Assembly: GCA_003024785.1 (NCBI GenBank)
Contig: PUQB01000016.1
Span: 310,001 to 374,000, forward strand
DNA length: 64,000 nt
Direction: 5' to 3'
Origin: Selaginella tamariscina
Taxonomy: Eukaryota; Streptophyta; Lycopodiopsida; Selaginellales; Selaginellaceae
Shown: one piece after another, positions 19,239 through 30,973 of the stretch
Numbering within the stretch: the stretch's first letter is position 1
Layout of the letters: each line of letters begins with the position of its first letter
Made by a program: the position numbers and the translations under genes
The notes under the pieces: model-generated
Databases searched by the model: none
What the model was told of the DNA's origin: nothing
Seen by the model: the letters and a program-made list of their open reading frames with translations, nothing else

Positions 19239-22200
19239 CTTCGTCTAGGAGCCGCGAAGTTGGACGTAGGTGTAGGCTTCATTGGTGCTGCTCATACCAT
19301 TCAATCACTCAAGTTTCCTGTACACATTCATCTCAATAATCGAGAGCTTAAGGAGTTTGCCCTGTTAAACACTGGTGCAAATGCATGCTTCATGGATGAC
19401 ACTTTTGCAACTCAACATAGCATTCCGGTGGTGGAGTTGAAGCGTGCAATTCCTGTAGAGGTGGCCAATGATCGTCTGATTGCTTCTGGCGCAGTTACCC
19501 ATGCTATCAAACCTCTCTCTTGCAGTCATGGAGCATTCAACTGTTCAATTTCCTTCAATTTGATAAAGACGCGGTCGACTCCCATCATTTTGGGCATGCC
19601 ATGGTTCGTTGTTGTAAATCCGCAGATCGACTGGAGGTCTAGGACGTTCACGTTTCCTCTCCGGCAGCCAGGATCATCCTGTACCTTCCTGCGTGCAGGA
19701 TACATCCTTAGTATCTGAGGTAGTACAAGCTACAGGATTGACCGTGCCTATTCCTATATCAGTGTTGAAGACTCCTCCTCGACAGGATTCACCTCATGTC
19801 AGTTCTTCAGCACATCCGTAGGCTCTCTCCACTCCTGTAAGATTGCGGATTCCTGTACAGGGTTCTTCCAATTCTGTATCAGTGTCGAAGGTTCCTCCTC
19901 AACAGGATCCACCTCCTGTTGGTTCGTTAGCACACTCGCAGGCTTTCCTCACTCCTGTGCAACCATGGATTTATGTACAAGATTCTTCTAATCTTGTACA
20001 CTCGTCAACATCCACACAGGTTTTTCCCAATCCTGCCTCTTTTTGTTACTCTGCTTCTGTTTCACCCCCAAGATCCTTCCTCTTTTTCAGTCACAGCTCC
20101 CTCCTTCTCCTCTCCGAGTTCTTACCACTACTGAACTTGCCACTAATCCTGCTCCTTTCCATCTTTTTGCCTTTCAAGTAACTCCTACATCCTCTTCTAC
20201 CTTTCCTGTATCTGACTCTCCTATTTTTCAATTTCCTTTTCCTCCTTCTTCCCTACCATCCAAGTATCACTCCTTTCAAGATGTTTTTAACAAGCACAAG
20301 GCTGCAATTCTTCATGTTCACAGGTCCTACGACTGTTCTATTGATCTTGCAGAAGGAAAGACTCCACCGTTCGGACTGATCTATGCACTGTCACCCACAA
20401 GTTGGAGGTTCTTCATCAGTACATCGAGGACAACTTGGCATCTAGCTTCATTCATCACTCAAAGTCCTCTACAAGAGCACCTATCTTCTTTATCAAGAAG
20501 AAGGATGGGAGTTTACGTTTAGTTGTGGACTACAAGGGTTTGAATCAAGTCACCATTCGAAACCGATACCCGTTGCCATTGATCCGGAACTTCTCGATCA
20601 GCTGTGAGGAGCAAAGGTGTTCATGAAGATCGACTTACGAGGGGCCTACAATCTTGTACGGATTCGTCCAGGCGATGAGTGGAAGACTGCCTTTTCGTAC
20701 AAGGTATGGACATTTCGAGTACACGGTGATGCCTTTCAAACTTACCAATTCCCCAGCTATGTTCCACACATGGTGAACGACATCTTTTGCGACTTCTTGG
20801 ACTAGTTTTGTGGTGATCTACCTCGATGACATTTTGATTTCTCCAAGGACCAGGCGGCACATGACAAGCATGTACGATTTGTGTTCTACAGCGGCTTCGC
20901 GAGCATGGCTTGTATGCAAAGTTGGAAAAGTGTTTTTTCGACAAGGATTCTGTGGAGTTCTTGGGCTACATCGTCTCTCCTGCTGGCATTTCCATGGACA
21001 TGCACAAGGTGAAGACCATCGCGGAGTGGGAGAGGCCCAAGTCTGTATGAGACGTACAATGTTTCCTTGGCTGTACAAACTTCTATAGGCGGTTCATCAG
21101 GACTTCTCCACGTGTGTACTTCCACTCACGGAACTCACCAAGTGCACAGGGGTTTTCTCTTGGTCCGACAAGGCGGAACATGCATTCACAACACTCAAGG
21201 ACGCCTTCACGACAGCTCCGATCTTAGTACATCTTGATCCTTCCCGTCCCTTTTCGTTGAAGCAGATGCTTCGGATTTTGCGGTAGGTTCTATCCTATCA
21301 CAAATTGGAGAAGACAAGTTACTCCATCCTGTAGCCTTTCACTTTTGTAAGTTCCTTTCGGCGGAGATCAATTATGAGATTCATGACAAGAAACTCAAGG
21401 CCATTGTGGATTCGTTCGAGGAGTGGCAGCACTTTCTGGAAGGTGCTGCGCATCCTGTACAAGTCCTTACGGATCGCAAGAACTTGAAGTTTTTCAAACG
21501 GCTCGAGTTCTCAGTCGGTGACAAGCTAGGTGGGCGGAATTCCTATCACGTTTTGATTTTGTCATCATCTACAGGCCCGGTTTCCGGAATGGTAAGGTAG
21601 ACGCATTGTCTAGGCGCTCTTACCTTGCACCGACCCCAGGCGATCCTGCATATAATTGTCAAAGGCAAGTGTTGTTGGGTCCTGATCGTTTTCGGCTTGC
21701 GGCACTACAGGTTCATCAGGCTCCAGCAAATTCAACACTTCTACAAGACATCAGTTCATAGTTGGCTACAGACGACTTGATAAGGAATGTGTTTTCACAC
21801 ATTAGTCCTGACACCGCAAGTTCCTCTTCCTCCAGTTCCCTTACAGACTACAAGTTGTTTGCCATACAGAACAAACTCCTGTACCAGGAAGGTCTCCTGT
21901 ACGTTCCTGTTGGTGTTTGCAGGACTCGTGTGGTACAGGATTGTCATGATACCCCGGCTACAGGACATTTTGGTGTGGCCAAGATAGTTCAGTTCGTGAC
22001 TCGCAACTATTGGTGGCCTGGGTTGCGAAGTTTTGTGGACAAGTTTGTACGGAGTTGTGACACCTGCAATAGGTCGAAGATGCCTCGTCATGTGCCCTCT
22101 GGTCTTCTTCGTCCTCTTCCTGTTCCTTCTGCTCCTTGGAGATCCATTTCTATGGATTTCCTAATAGATCTTCCTCCTTTTCGTGGATTTGATGCAGTTC

Positions 22201-23226
22201 TTGTGGTGGTTGACCGTTTCACCAAACAGGCTCATTTCCTACCATGTAACAAGACTGCTACAAGCCAGACAACTACTGAGTTGGTGATCTGTGAAGTGTT
22301 TTGACACCATGGTCTTCCTGAGAGCATTGTTTCTTATCGAGGTCCACAATTCATGTCCAAGTTTTGGCGAGAGCTTCTTCGGAGTCTACAGGTTAAAACG
22401 GATCTTTCTTCAGGATATCCGCAAATTGATGGCAGTCAAAACGCACAATTCAGACCTTGGAACAGTATCTTCGTTGCTTCATCAGTTACCAACAGGACAA
22501 CTAGTTGGACCTTCTTCCAATGGCGAAGTTTGCCTACAACAACTCCGTTTACACATTTACAGGTCAGACACCTTTCTTTACTCTTATAGGTTACCATTGA
22601 CGTTTTGACTTTACTCCTCCTGCTTCTCCTTCTTCCGCTCCTGCAGTACAGGATCGTCTCTATCATCTTTGTCAGGTACAAGAGAATCTTCGGGTTCATC
22701 TTCAGCAGGCACAGGAACGGTACAAGCATCATGCTGATGCTCATCGACAGCCGACACTTGCATACAAGATTGGTGATCTCGTGTGGCTTCTTCGTCGACA
22801 TATTTGCACCAACAGGCCTTCTTTTAAGTTGGATTTTCAACGATTGGGCCCTTACAGGATTGCGGCAGAGGTCAATCCTGTAACTTTCAGACTCGAGTTA
22901 CCATCTACGGTGAAACTTCATCCTGTGTTTCACACCTCTTTGTTGGAGCCGTATCATCCTTCTTCTCTTCCTGGTCGTGCTTCTTCTCCTCCCCCTCCTG
23001 TGGTCATTAACGATGAACTTGAGTACGAAGTTGCAACCATCCTTGATTATCGTCTTCATTGCCGCCAACTTTAATACTTGGTGGATTGAAAAGGTTATTT
23101 GCTTACCGATCGCACTTGGGAACCTGCATCCAACTTACTTTATGCTTCTTCCAAAGTTGTTGCTTTCCATCGGCATTATCCTGCTAAACCAGGTCCCAAG
23201 ACTCGTGGAACTCGTCCTTAAGGAGG
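19239..23226 (+). pseudogene. pol of gypsy A (protease, RT, RNase H, integrase, chromodomain remnants)
   Basis: Continues gypsy A after the giant transposon. Protease: ALLNTGANACFMDD (Asp of DTGA is Asn here) near 19360-19400. A Pro/Ser-rich linker follows, then RT pieces ([20 protein letters not shown] near 20490-20560; VIYLDDILI near 20812-20840), RNase H pieces near 21240-21480, the integrase zinc region GHFGVAK..NYWWPGLR..CDTC (21965-22075), integrase core DAVLVVVDRFTKQAHF (about 22190-22235) and C-terminal VKLHPVFHTSLLEPYHPSS (22908-22965). Many frameshifts and stops are present. The chromodomain area near 23020-23140 is badly damaged. Confidence 0.88.
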
Positions 23227-23232
23227 AGGTGC

Positions 23233-23588
23233 TGTCACAACCGATACAGGATACAGGATTTTGGATATAGGATACGGGATATAGGATATGCCTGTAGGTA
23301 TTCCTAGAGGATATACCTATAGGATATTTCTAAAGGATATGCCTACATGATATACTATAGGATATGCCTAAAGGATAAGGGACATGTGGACTCGTTTTAG
23401 CCTCTGCATGCATATAGCCACTTTTAGATGCATGCAATCACTTTTAGCACTCATGCCTAGATTAGCTCTTGGAGTTGTGAGCATGAAAGCACCTAATTAT
23501 TGTACAATCAGTTACTATCAACACCAGTCATTCTACGATCATTCTTGCTTTTGTCTTGTTCGTGTCTTACTCCTTACCTCATGCTCTA
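23233..23588 (+). repeat. 3' LTR of gypsy A, truncated
   Basis: Starts TGTCACAACCGATACAGG after a purine-rich AAGGAGGAGGTGC tract and follows the 5' LTR up to CTTACCTCATGCTCT. The remaining CCTG/CTTG-rich part is missing, so it is little more than half length. Confidence 0.85.
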
Positions 23589-23762
23589 ATAGTCGTCGAA
23601 GCTTATTGACAAAGCAAAACACCAAAGGTACCATAACGCTACACAAGTCGCTTTCCATATTGTGTTATTTGTACTATGATTGCAATAACAGCCGCAACTG
23701 GTGCGAAAGAGATGAGAGTAAGAGGCTATTTCTTATTATTGCAACGTTGCTTGCTTTTATAA

Positions 23763-24108
23763 TTACCAGCTTTCTTTCATGATCTTGGAGCGCTCCAGCA
23801 CAAGCTTGCCTTCCTTATATTTCTGGGACTGCTCATAGGCTTGCTCGTACTTCCAGCCTAAGACCTCCTGGCACTGCAAGCATGAAACATCAACCACCGC
23901 ATGCAATTTGGTCATGAGGTGCCTATCTTCTTTCAATCCGATGCTCACATTCTGCACGTTATATGCTCTTCCATTTAACAGAGAAAGGACATGTGAGAAA
24001 TAGGGGGCATTCGCTTTGCTGGGAAAAGCTACAGAATCACGGTGCAGAGGGATGAGATGCAGAAAAAATTCCTCATGGGTTTTGCAGGAATTGTGAATTC
24101 TAATGCAC
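23763..24108 (-). CDS. Yippee-like zinc-binding protein, 3' exon
   Basis: Yippee proteins are small conserved Zn-binding proteins with a beta-tent fold. The open frame of about 114 residues ends with the family signature [35 protein letters not shown], followed by [15 protein letters not shown]. The second Cys pair (CLQC) is intact. In the first pair only the second Cys is evident (SCKTH). The exon probably starts at 24108 after a TTCCAG acceptor; upstream exons were not found within 700 bp. The usual Thr-Gly before the conserved His is Thr-Lys-Leu here. The frame is clean, so this may be a live 3' exon, but without its 5' part I cannot say the gene works. Confidence 0.85.
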
Positions 24109-24842
24109 CTGGAATGCTATGGAAATCACGTCATTGTGATCCGCGACTGCGTTGCGGCAATTTGTGCAATTGTAGAGCCGCTCCGCTCTGAGCGTTGTGG
24201 GTGTTGCTAGTGCTACATGACTGCTACTCATTCCTCTGTCCCCCTCTCCTATGCCCTTCTCCTCCCTCTTCAGCTTGGTGCTTGGACCTCTATGCTTTTG
24301 TTCTTGGCCCTGTTTCTAAACATTGACAGGATGTTATATCTTGTTTATTTGTGTTTTTAATTAATGGTCCAACTCTATAACTAAATAATAATAGATGAGT
24401 GTCTTTATAAATCCACAATCTTGTTGCTATAAAACATTAAAATAATATATATAATTTAGAAAAATAAAAACAGCAACAGCAACAAAAACCCATTTTAAAA
24501 AACCCCACTATATTAGTCTAATCTTACATTTCTAAAATCCGAATCAAAACCCACAAGTTAGCCGCATTTTTTTTTCTTTTCCCTTCATTTGAGTGGCCCG
24601 AGTTCCTCGGGCCGAGCTAGTTCAGCTCAATGGTACTTGCTCACAATCGGAATAGATCAGTAGGAGCAACATGGGTTAACATGGCAATCAAGGCGAGTAC
24701 AAAAATCAAAGAATGTCATTGCCTAGGCACCTATATAGACATTTCGTAGATGATAATATGCTCTATCAATAGCTAGTATATAAACTGGTAGTCTTCCTCT
24801 GCTCAAGCTCTTTCATGTGCATCTAACTAGTTCCATTCCACT
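24109..24842. other. Host sequence between Yippee-like exon and copia C
   Basis: No supported coding frame. It should contain intron and possibly 5' exons of the minus-strand Yippee-like gene. A perfect small hairpin, GGCCCGAG-TTC-CTCGGGCC, lies near 24595-24615. It is not a tRNA. Confidence 0.4.
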
Positions 24843-25005
24843 TGTTGAGATATCCAGCATGGAGCCCAAGCTTTGACGAATAGCCATATATATCCTAGGC
24901 CATATACAGTTATGGATAACTACTGTATAAATAGTATCCAAAAGTACAAAAACATAGGTTAGTTGATATTTGGCTCGGCTTGTGCTTTAAGAGCTTTTCA
25001 CAACA
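24843..25005 (+). repeat. 5' LTR of copia C
   Basis: TGTTG...CAACA borders. It contains TATAAATAG near 24925-24933, a plausible TATA box. It is followed directly by the primer-binding site at 25006. Confidence 0.9.
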
Positions 25006-25109
25006 TGGTATCGGAAGCAAGAACAACAGCAGTTCAAGGGTCATAAGAAGCAGCGAGTGCAATTTGTGGAACGTTATATCCTCAAGAATGGTTAGTTAGT
25101 GACAGATGT

Positions 25110-26445
25110 ACTTGAGCACATGACGACAAGCCACAAATCAATCCCAATTCCGGTCTTTGATGGGCACGACTTTGAGAACTAGCAGCGGGAAATCTTGTTT
25201 ATTATGATGCGTGACAATTGTATACGAATTGCAGATGGTAGTGAGGTGAAACCTCAGACGAACCTAGAAGATTGGCAGGTTCGACACGACAAAGCGTTGT
25301 CAGTAATGGGGATTGGGCTTGGTAGGCATCACTACCATCACTTGGATCTAAGCAAGTCAGCTTCTGAGAATTGGACATAGTTGAAGGCAATTTTTGGCAA
25401 TCAGGCACGGAAGGAGAGATCCGTGGTATCACTGAAGGGAAAGTTTTCTAAGCTTGAGTTTGGTCCCACAGAACCAGCATATGTGTTCCTCGAAAGAATG
25501 AAGTCCATTCTTGCTTAGCTCGCTGCTCTCAAACAGACCATTTCAAATATAGACAAAACCATGGTGCTTCTCGAGGTCTTGACCAGGCCAGACCACGTGA
25601 CTCTCAAGACGACACTGGAGAATACATCAGGGATGTCTTATTAGGAGATTCAAGCTGCAACCATCAACCATGATCCAAATCCTCAAGCAAACATAACTAG
25701 TGGTATGGTGGGACATTCTCAAGTCCTCTTCACTTCGAGCCAATTCGAGAAGAAAACCAACTTCAACTTCAATCTACATTCAGTGAGGAGTGGGAGCAGT
25801 GCTTCACACTATAAAGCCAGCAGTAGCACAAATAGGCAGGACATTCCACCGTCAAAGCTTGGACCGTGCAGCTACTACAAGAAGATAGGGCATTTTGCCA
25901 AGAGCTATTCGAACAAGGCATTAGGAAAACCACAAGCAAGCGAATTGAAGAACAAAGGCAATCAGCGGATGGCCCTCATAGTAACCACTAACCTCAGCCC
26001 TTTCGAGGAAGAAAATATCCTCTGGTTGGACAGTTGTGCTAATGTTCACTGTATCTAGTATTTGTCGCTTTTAAGACATATCAGGCAATCCCAATGGAAG
26101 AAAAGTTTACACGGGAAATCATCGACCATTAAGCATTACGGGAGTTGGGATAGTAAAGATTCAACTCCAGAGTGGTGAGATTGTCGACCTTCGACAGGTT
26201 CACTATGTCTCCACACTCAGCGAAACTCTTATCTCGGTCGGGAAGATAGCATATGATGGTTGAAAATGTCAGATCGATAAGGACAAGATCACTTACACTA
26301 ACAAGCAAGGAACCATAGTAGCACATGGCCAGAGACATGTTAGGAACTATAGGCTAGACGCCACATTGGTGATACCCAAGAGAAGAATCTTCTCCACAAC
26401 TCTTCAACAATGGCATCAACGATTGGGACATGCAAACGAGGTAGC
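25110..26445 (+). pseudogene. gag, protease and pre-integrase region of copia C
   Basis: Gag reads PVFDGHDFEN near 25155, LKGKFSKLEFG near 25435 and continues to a damaged zinc knuckle CSYYKKIGHFAKSY (25867-25908; two Cys replaced by Tyr). A protease-like LWLDSCANVHCI lies near 26020-26055 (Gly of the DSG site is Cys). The pre-integrase motif WHQRLGHANEVA (26410-26446) is where gypsy B enters. In-frame stops occur at several points, including 25378 and 25518. Confidence 0.88.
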
Positions 26446-27089
26446 TGTCACGACCTGATACAGAATACAGGATTCCGGATACAGGACATGGGTTGCAGGA
26501 CTTTCCTACAGGATTCCGGATACAGGATATGGGTTGCAGGATTTTCCTACAGGATACTCCTACCAGGATTCCGGACACAGGATTCGGTTGCAGGATATTC
26601 CTACAGGATATGCCACAGGATATGCCTAGAGGATAAGGGACATGTGGACTCATCTTAGCCTCTGCATGCATGCAATCACTTTTGCTATGCATGCAACCAC
26701 TTTTGCATGCATGCCTAGATTAGCTCTTGGAGTTATGAGCATAAAAGCTCCGACCTAATTGTTGTACAATCAGTTACTATCAACACCAGTCTTACTACGA
26801 TCAATCTTGTCTTGTCTTGTTTCCTGTCCTGTTCCTGTCTCGTTCCTATTTCCTGCCCTGTTCCTGGATCCTGTCCTGCTCCGGGATCCTGTCCTGTTCC
26901 TGTTTTGCTCCCGGATCCTATCCTGTGCTTTCCTGTCTTGCTCCCGGATCCTATCCTGATCCTGTCTTGCTCCTAGATCCGTCTTGTTCCTATTCTGGTT
27001 CCTGTCCTGCTCTCGGTCCTGTTCCTGAGTCAAGCCTTCATGTCCTTGGAATCCTGCTCTCTTCCTGTTTCCTGGATCGTGGCTTGACA
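26446..27089 (+). repeat. 5' LTR of gypsy B
   Basis: 644 bp. The first part is built of GATACAGGAT/CAGGATATTCCTACAGG words and the last part of CCTGTCCTG/CTCCTGGATCCTG words. It is very similar to the 3' LTR apart from about 20 bp of length difference. Confidence 0.93.
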
Positions 27090-27186
27090 GTTTTGATAGT
27101 AACTGCTTCATAGTTCTCCGTTTTTCAGCTACCTTTTTCTTGATTCCTTTCCTTCATTTTCCTCCTTTTTTTTCTTTCCATAGATC

Positions 27187-28165
27187 ATGGCTGATTTTGA
27201 GCGTTTTCAACACGAGCACCAAATGCTACTTCATGAGCTGGCCACCTTGCGCCAAGTGGTCACCGACCTGCAAGGTTCCACCACTGCGGCACATGCAGCT
27301 GCTGATGCATCCTCCCAAGGCTGCTGCGCAGGCTCTCTCCCAGGCATCGGTGGTTTCCTCTTCATCAAACTTTTCTTCGGAGCCGAAGGTTAGCATGCCA
27401 GAGAAGTTCAGTGGTAATCCGTGCCGATTTCCAAGGTTTCCTGAATCAGATCCGACTCTTGATCCGTATGCAACCACGGCGCTACTCGACTGATGCTCAA
27501 AAGGTGGGTCTTTTGGCATCCTTACTAAGTGGATCTCCACGGGCTTGGGTTGCCCCTTGCTGGAGCGTGACGATCCACTGATGGAAGACTTTGAAGGTTT
27601 CGTGGCTGCCTTTGAAGCCTGTTTTGGAGATCCTGATAAGTACCGTTCTGCATGCACGAAGTTACGGAAGCTCACTCAAGGATCCCGACCAGCTTCCGTC
27701 TATGCATCCGAATTTCAGCAACTTTGCACGAACATTCCATGGGACGAGACTGCATTGATCGAACACTTCCGTTTTGGGTTGAGGGACGACGTGAAGGACC
27801 TTCTCCTTACGTTACCGGATGCCCAAACATTAGCGGAGATCATGCAACAAGCTGTTCGTTGCGACAACCGTTTGTTCGAGCGTCGTCAGGAAAGATCCCG
27901 TCAACAGTTCCTGCAAACCAATCCTACAGCTGTGGTACATGTTCCTGCACCACCTTCTGGAGTAGTTCCTATGGAGGTTGAGAAATCCAAGCGTGGCTCT
28001 CTTTCCGCTGCCGAGAAGCAACGTCGTCGCAGTGAGAACCTGTGCTTGTATTGTGGTGGAGCAGGACACAAGGTGGCAGATTGTCCTATTAAAGCCAGGA
28101 ACTTCAAGACGCGTGAAGTCGAAGCCGAAGTTCAGTCGGAAAACTCCAATGTCCACTTCGTCTAG
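27187..28165 (+). pseudogene. gag of gypsy B
   Basis: Starts at ATG 27187 (MADFERFQHEHQMLLHELAT). Frames change near 27300-27400 and 27480-27540 through small indels. From 27545 it is open: LLERDDPLMEDFEGF, LRDDVKDLLLTLPDAQ, a basic region and an intact zinc knuckle CLYCGGAGHKVADC (28047-28088). It stops at TAG 28163. The protease frame overlaps in the -1 frame. Confidence 0.88.
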
Positions 28166-29250
28166 GAGCCGCGAAGTTGGACGTAGGTGCAGGCTCCATT
28201 GGTGCTGCTCATACCATCCCGTCACTTAAGTTTCCTGTACACATTCATCTTAATAATCGAGAGCTCATGGAGTTTGCCTTGTTAGACACTGGTGCAAATG
28301 CATGCTTCATGGATGACACGTTTGCAACTCAACATGGCATTTCGGTGGTGAAGTTGAAGCGTGCAGTTCCTGTAGAGGTGGCCGATGGGCGTCTAATTGC
28401 TTCCGGTGCAGTTACCCATGCTACCGAACCTCTCTCCTGCAGGTATGGCACATTCAACTGTTCAATTTCCTTCAACTTGATCAAGACTCGGTCGACTCCC
28501 ATCATTTTGGGCATGCCATGGTTCGTTGTTGCAAATCCGCAGATCGACTGGAGGTCTAGGACACTCACGTTTTCCTCTCCAACTTCTAGGATCAATCCTG
28601 TACCTTCCTGCGTGCAGGATACATCCTTAGTATCTGAGGCAGTACAAGCTACAGGATTGACCGTACCTGTTCCTGTACCAGTGTTGAAGACTCCTCCTCG
28701 ACAGGATTCACCTCATGGCAGTTCCTCAGCACATCCGCAGGCTCTCCCCATTCCTGTAAGTTTGCGGTGTCCTGTACAGGGTTCTTCCAATCCTGTATCA
28801 GTGTCGAAGGTTCCTCCTCAACAGGATCCACCTCCTGTTGATTCGTCAGCACATTCGCAGGCTTCTTCCACTCTTGCGCAACCACGGACTCCTGTACAGG
28901 ATTCTTCCAATCCTGTACACTCACGGTGTCCTGTACAGGATTCTTCCAATCCTGTACACTCATCAACAACCACACAGGTTTTTTCCAATCCTGCTTCTTT
29001 CTGTTACCCTGCCTCTGTTCCATCCCCCAAGATCCTTCCTCTTTTTCAGTCACAGCTCCCTCCTTCTCCTCTCCGAGTTCTTACCACTACCATGCATGAA
29101 CTCGCCACTGATCCTGCCCCCTTCCACCTTTTTGCTTTTCAAGTAACTCCTACGTCCTTCTACCTTTCCTGTATCCGACTCCCCTGTTTTTTCTCCTTCT
29201 CCTTCTCCTTCTCCTCCTTCTTCCCTACCATCCAAGTACCACGACTTTAA
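28150..29250 (+). CDS. Aspartic protease and Pro/Ser linker of gypsy B pol
   Basis: This frame is -1 relative to gag and enters without its own clear ATG at the overlap, so a -1 shift or internal initiation would be needed. The retropepsin active site is LLDTGAN (28279-28299), with IILGMPWFV (28501-28527) as the downstream flap/ILG motif. A linker of nearly 200 residues follows, rich in Pro and Ser with repeated PVQDSSNPV-type units encoded by CCTGTACAGGATTCTTCC repeats. The frame is lost near 29155, where gypsy A has two additional bases. Confidence 0.85.
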   Translation, partial: CPLRLGAAKLDVGAGSIGAAHTIPSLKFPVHIHLNNRELMEFALLDTGANACFMDDTFATQHGISVVKLKRAVPVEVADGRLIASGAVTHATEPLSCRYGTFNCSISFNLIKTRSTPIILGMPWFVVANPQIDWRSRTLTFSSPTSRINPVPSCVQDTSLVSEAVQATGLTVPVPVPVLKTPPRQDSPHGSSSAHPQALPIPVSLRCPVQGSSNPVSVSKVPPQQDPPPVDSSAHSQASSTLAQPRTPVQDSSNPVHSRCPVQDSSNPVHSSTTTQVFSNPASFCYPASVPSPKILPLFQSQLPPSPLRVLTTTMHELATDPAPFHLFAFQVTPTSFYLSCIRLPCFFSFSFSFSSFFPTIQVPRL

Positions 29251-30973
29251 GGACGTTTTTGACAAGCACAAGGCTGCAGTTCTTCCTGTTCACAGGTCCT
29301 ACGACTGTCCTATTGATCTTGCGGAAGGAAAGACTCCACCATTCGGACCGATCTATGCATTGTCACCCACAGAGTTGGAGGTTCTTCGTCAATACATCGA
29401 GGACAACTTAGGATCCGGCTTCATTCGTCACTCAAAGTCCCCTGCAGGAGCTCCTATCTTCTTTGTCAAGAAGAAGGATGGGAGTTTACGTTTGGTGGTG
29501 GACTACAGGGGTTTGAATCAAGTCACCATTCGGAATCGGTATCCGTTGCCATTGATCCCGGAACTTCTCGATCGGCTGCGAGGGGCAAAGGTGTTCACGA
29601 AGATCGACTTACGAGGAGCCTACAACCTTGTACGGATTCGTCCCGGCGATGAGTGGAAGACTGCCTTTCGTACAAGGTATGGACATTTTGAGTACACGGT
29701 AATGCCTTTCGGCCTTACCAATGCCCCAGCTGTATTCCAACACATGGTGAACGACATTTTCCGTGACTTCTTGGACCAGTTTGTGGTGATCTACCTCGAC
29801 GACATCTTGATTTTCTCCAAGGACCAGGCGGCACATGACAAGCATGTACGACTAGTTTTAGAGCGGCTTCGCGAGCATGGCCTGTACGCGAAGTTGGAGA
29901 AGTGTTTTTTCGATAGGGATTCGGTGGAGTTCTTGGGCTACATCGTCTCTCCTGCTGGCGTTTCCATGGACATGCACAAGGTGAAGACCATCGTGGAGTG
30001 GGAGAGGCCCAAGTCGGTACGAGATGTACAATGTTTCCTTGGCTTTGCAAACTTCTACAGGCGGTTCATACAGGACTTCTCCAAGCGTGTACTTCCACTC
30101 ACAGAACTCACCAAGCGCACAGGACTTTTCTCTTGGTCCGACAAGGCGGAACACGCGTTCACAACACTCAAGGACGTTTTCACGACAGCTCCGATTTTAG
30201 CACATCCTGACCCTTCTCATCCTTTCTTCATTGAAGCAGATGCCTCGGATTTTGCAGTAGGATCCGTCCTATCGCAAGTTGGAGAGGACAAGTTGCTTCA
30301 TCCTGTAGCCTTTCACTCTCGTAAGTTCCTGTCGGCGGAGATCAACTACGAGATTCATGACAAGGAACTCAAGGCCATTGTGGATTCGTTTGAGGAATGG
30401 CGGCATTTCCTGGAAGGTGCTGCACATCCTGTACAAGTTCTTACGGATCACAAGAACCTGGAGTACTTTCAAACGGCTCGGGTCCTCAGTCGGCGACAGG
30501 CTAGGTGGGCAGAGTTCCTATCACGTTTTGACTTCGTCATCGTCTACAGGCCCGGCTTTCGGAATGGCAAGGCGGACGCATTGTCTAGGCGCTCTTACCT
30601 TGCACCAAGCCCGGGCGATCCTGCATTTGACGGTCAAAGGCAAGTGTTGTTGGGTCCTGATCGTTTCCGGCTTGCGGCACTGCAGGTTCATCAGGCTCCA
30701 GCAAATTCAACACTCCTACAGGACGTTCGTTCGCAGTTGCCTACAGACGACTTGGAAAGAATGTGTTCTCACACATTCATCCTGACGTTGCAAGTTCCTC
30801 TTCCTCCAGTTCCCGTCCAGACTACAACCTATTCACCATACAGGATGGACTCCTGTACCGGGAAGGTCTCCTGTACGTTCCTGTTGGTATTTCTAGGACT
30901 CGTGTGGTACAGGATTGTCATGATACCCCGGCTACAGGACATTTTGGTGTGGCCAAGACAGTGGAATTGGTGA
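29250..30973 (+). CDS. Reverse transcriptase and RNase H of gypsy B
   Basis: RT motifs in order: [20 protein letters not shown] (29464-29523), [11 protein letters not shown] (29596-29628), MPFGLTNAPAVFQ (29701-29740) and VIYLDDIL with the catalytic YLDD at 29792-29803. The thumb and connection lead to an RNase H domain with FIEADASDFAVG (30229-30264) and YEIHDKELKAIV (30347-30382), where D and E of the active site are visible. The frame ends in a different phase from integrase near 30750. Confidence 0.9.

Larger units (their letters stand above)
3392..23588 (+). mobile_element. Ty3/gypsy chromovirus A, split by the left giant transposon
   Basis: The element starts with an LTR at 3392 (TGTCACAACC) inside CK2-alpha exon 3 and ends in a truncated LTR near 23588. 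Its gag is interrupted at 4621/19239 by the 14.6-kb TIR transposon; removing that insert and one CTTC rejoins gag to the protease region in the order seen in gypsy B. Without the insert it is about 5.6 kb. Frames are broken by many small indels, so it is not autonomous. It has a lower match to intact frames than gypsy B and is the older copy. Confidence 0.88.

Noticed and set aside
24590..24660. Possible tRNA gene near GGCCGAGCTAGTTCAGCTCAATGG
   Set aside because: Only one GGCCCGAG-TTC-CTCGGGCC stem forms. There is no cloverleaf or proper T-arm.
26354..26692. Minus-strand frame with repeated GISCG/VSCRKIL units in the gypsy LTR (also 32112-32435)
   Set aside because: A product of GATACAGGAT/CCTACAGGAT short repeats. 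It runs opposite to the element and has no family match I know.
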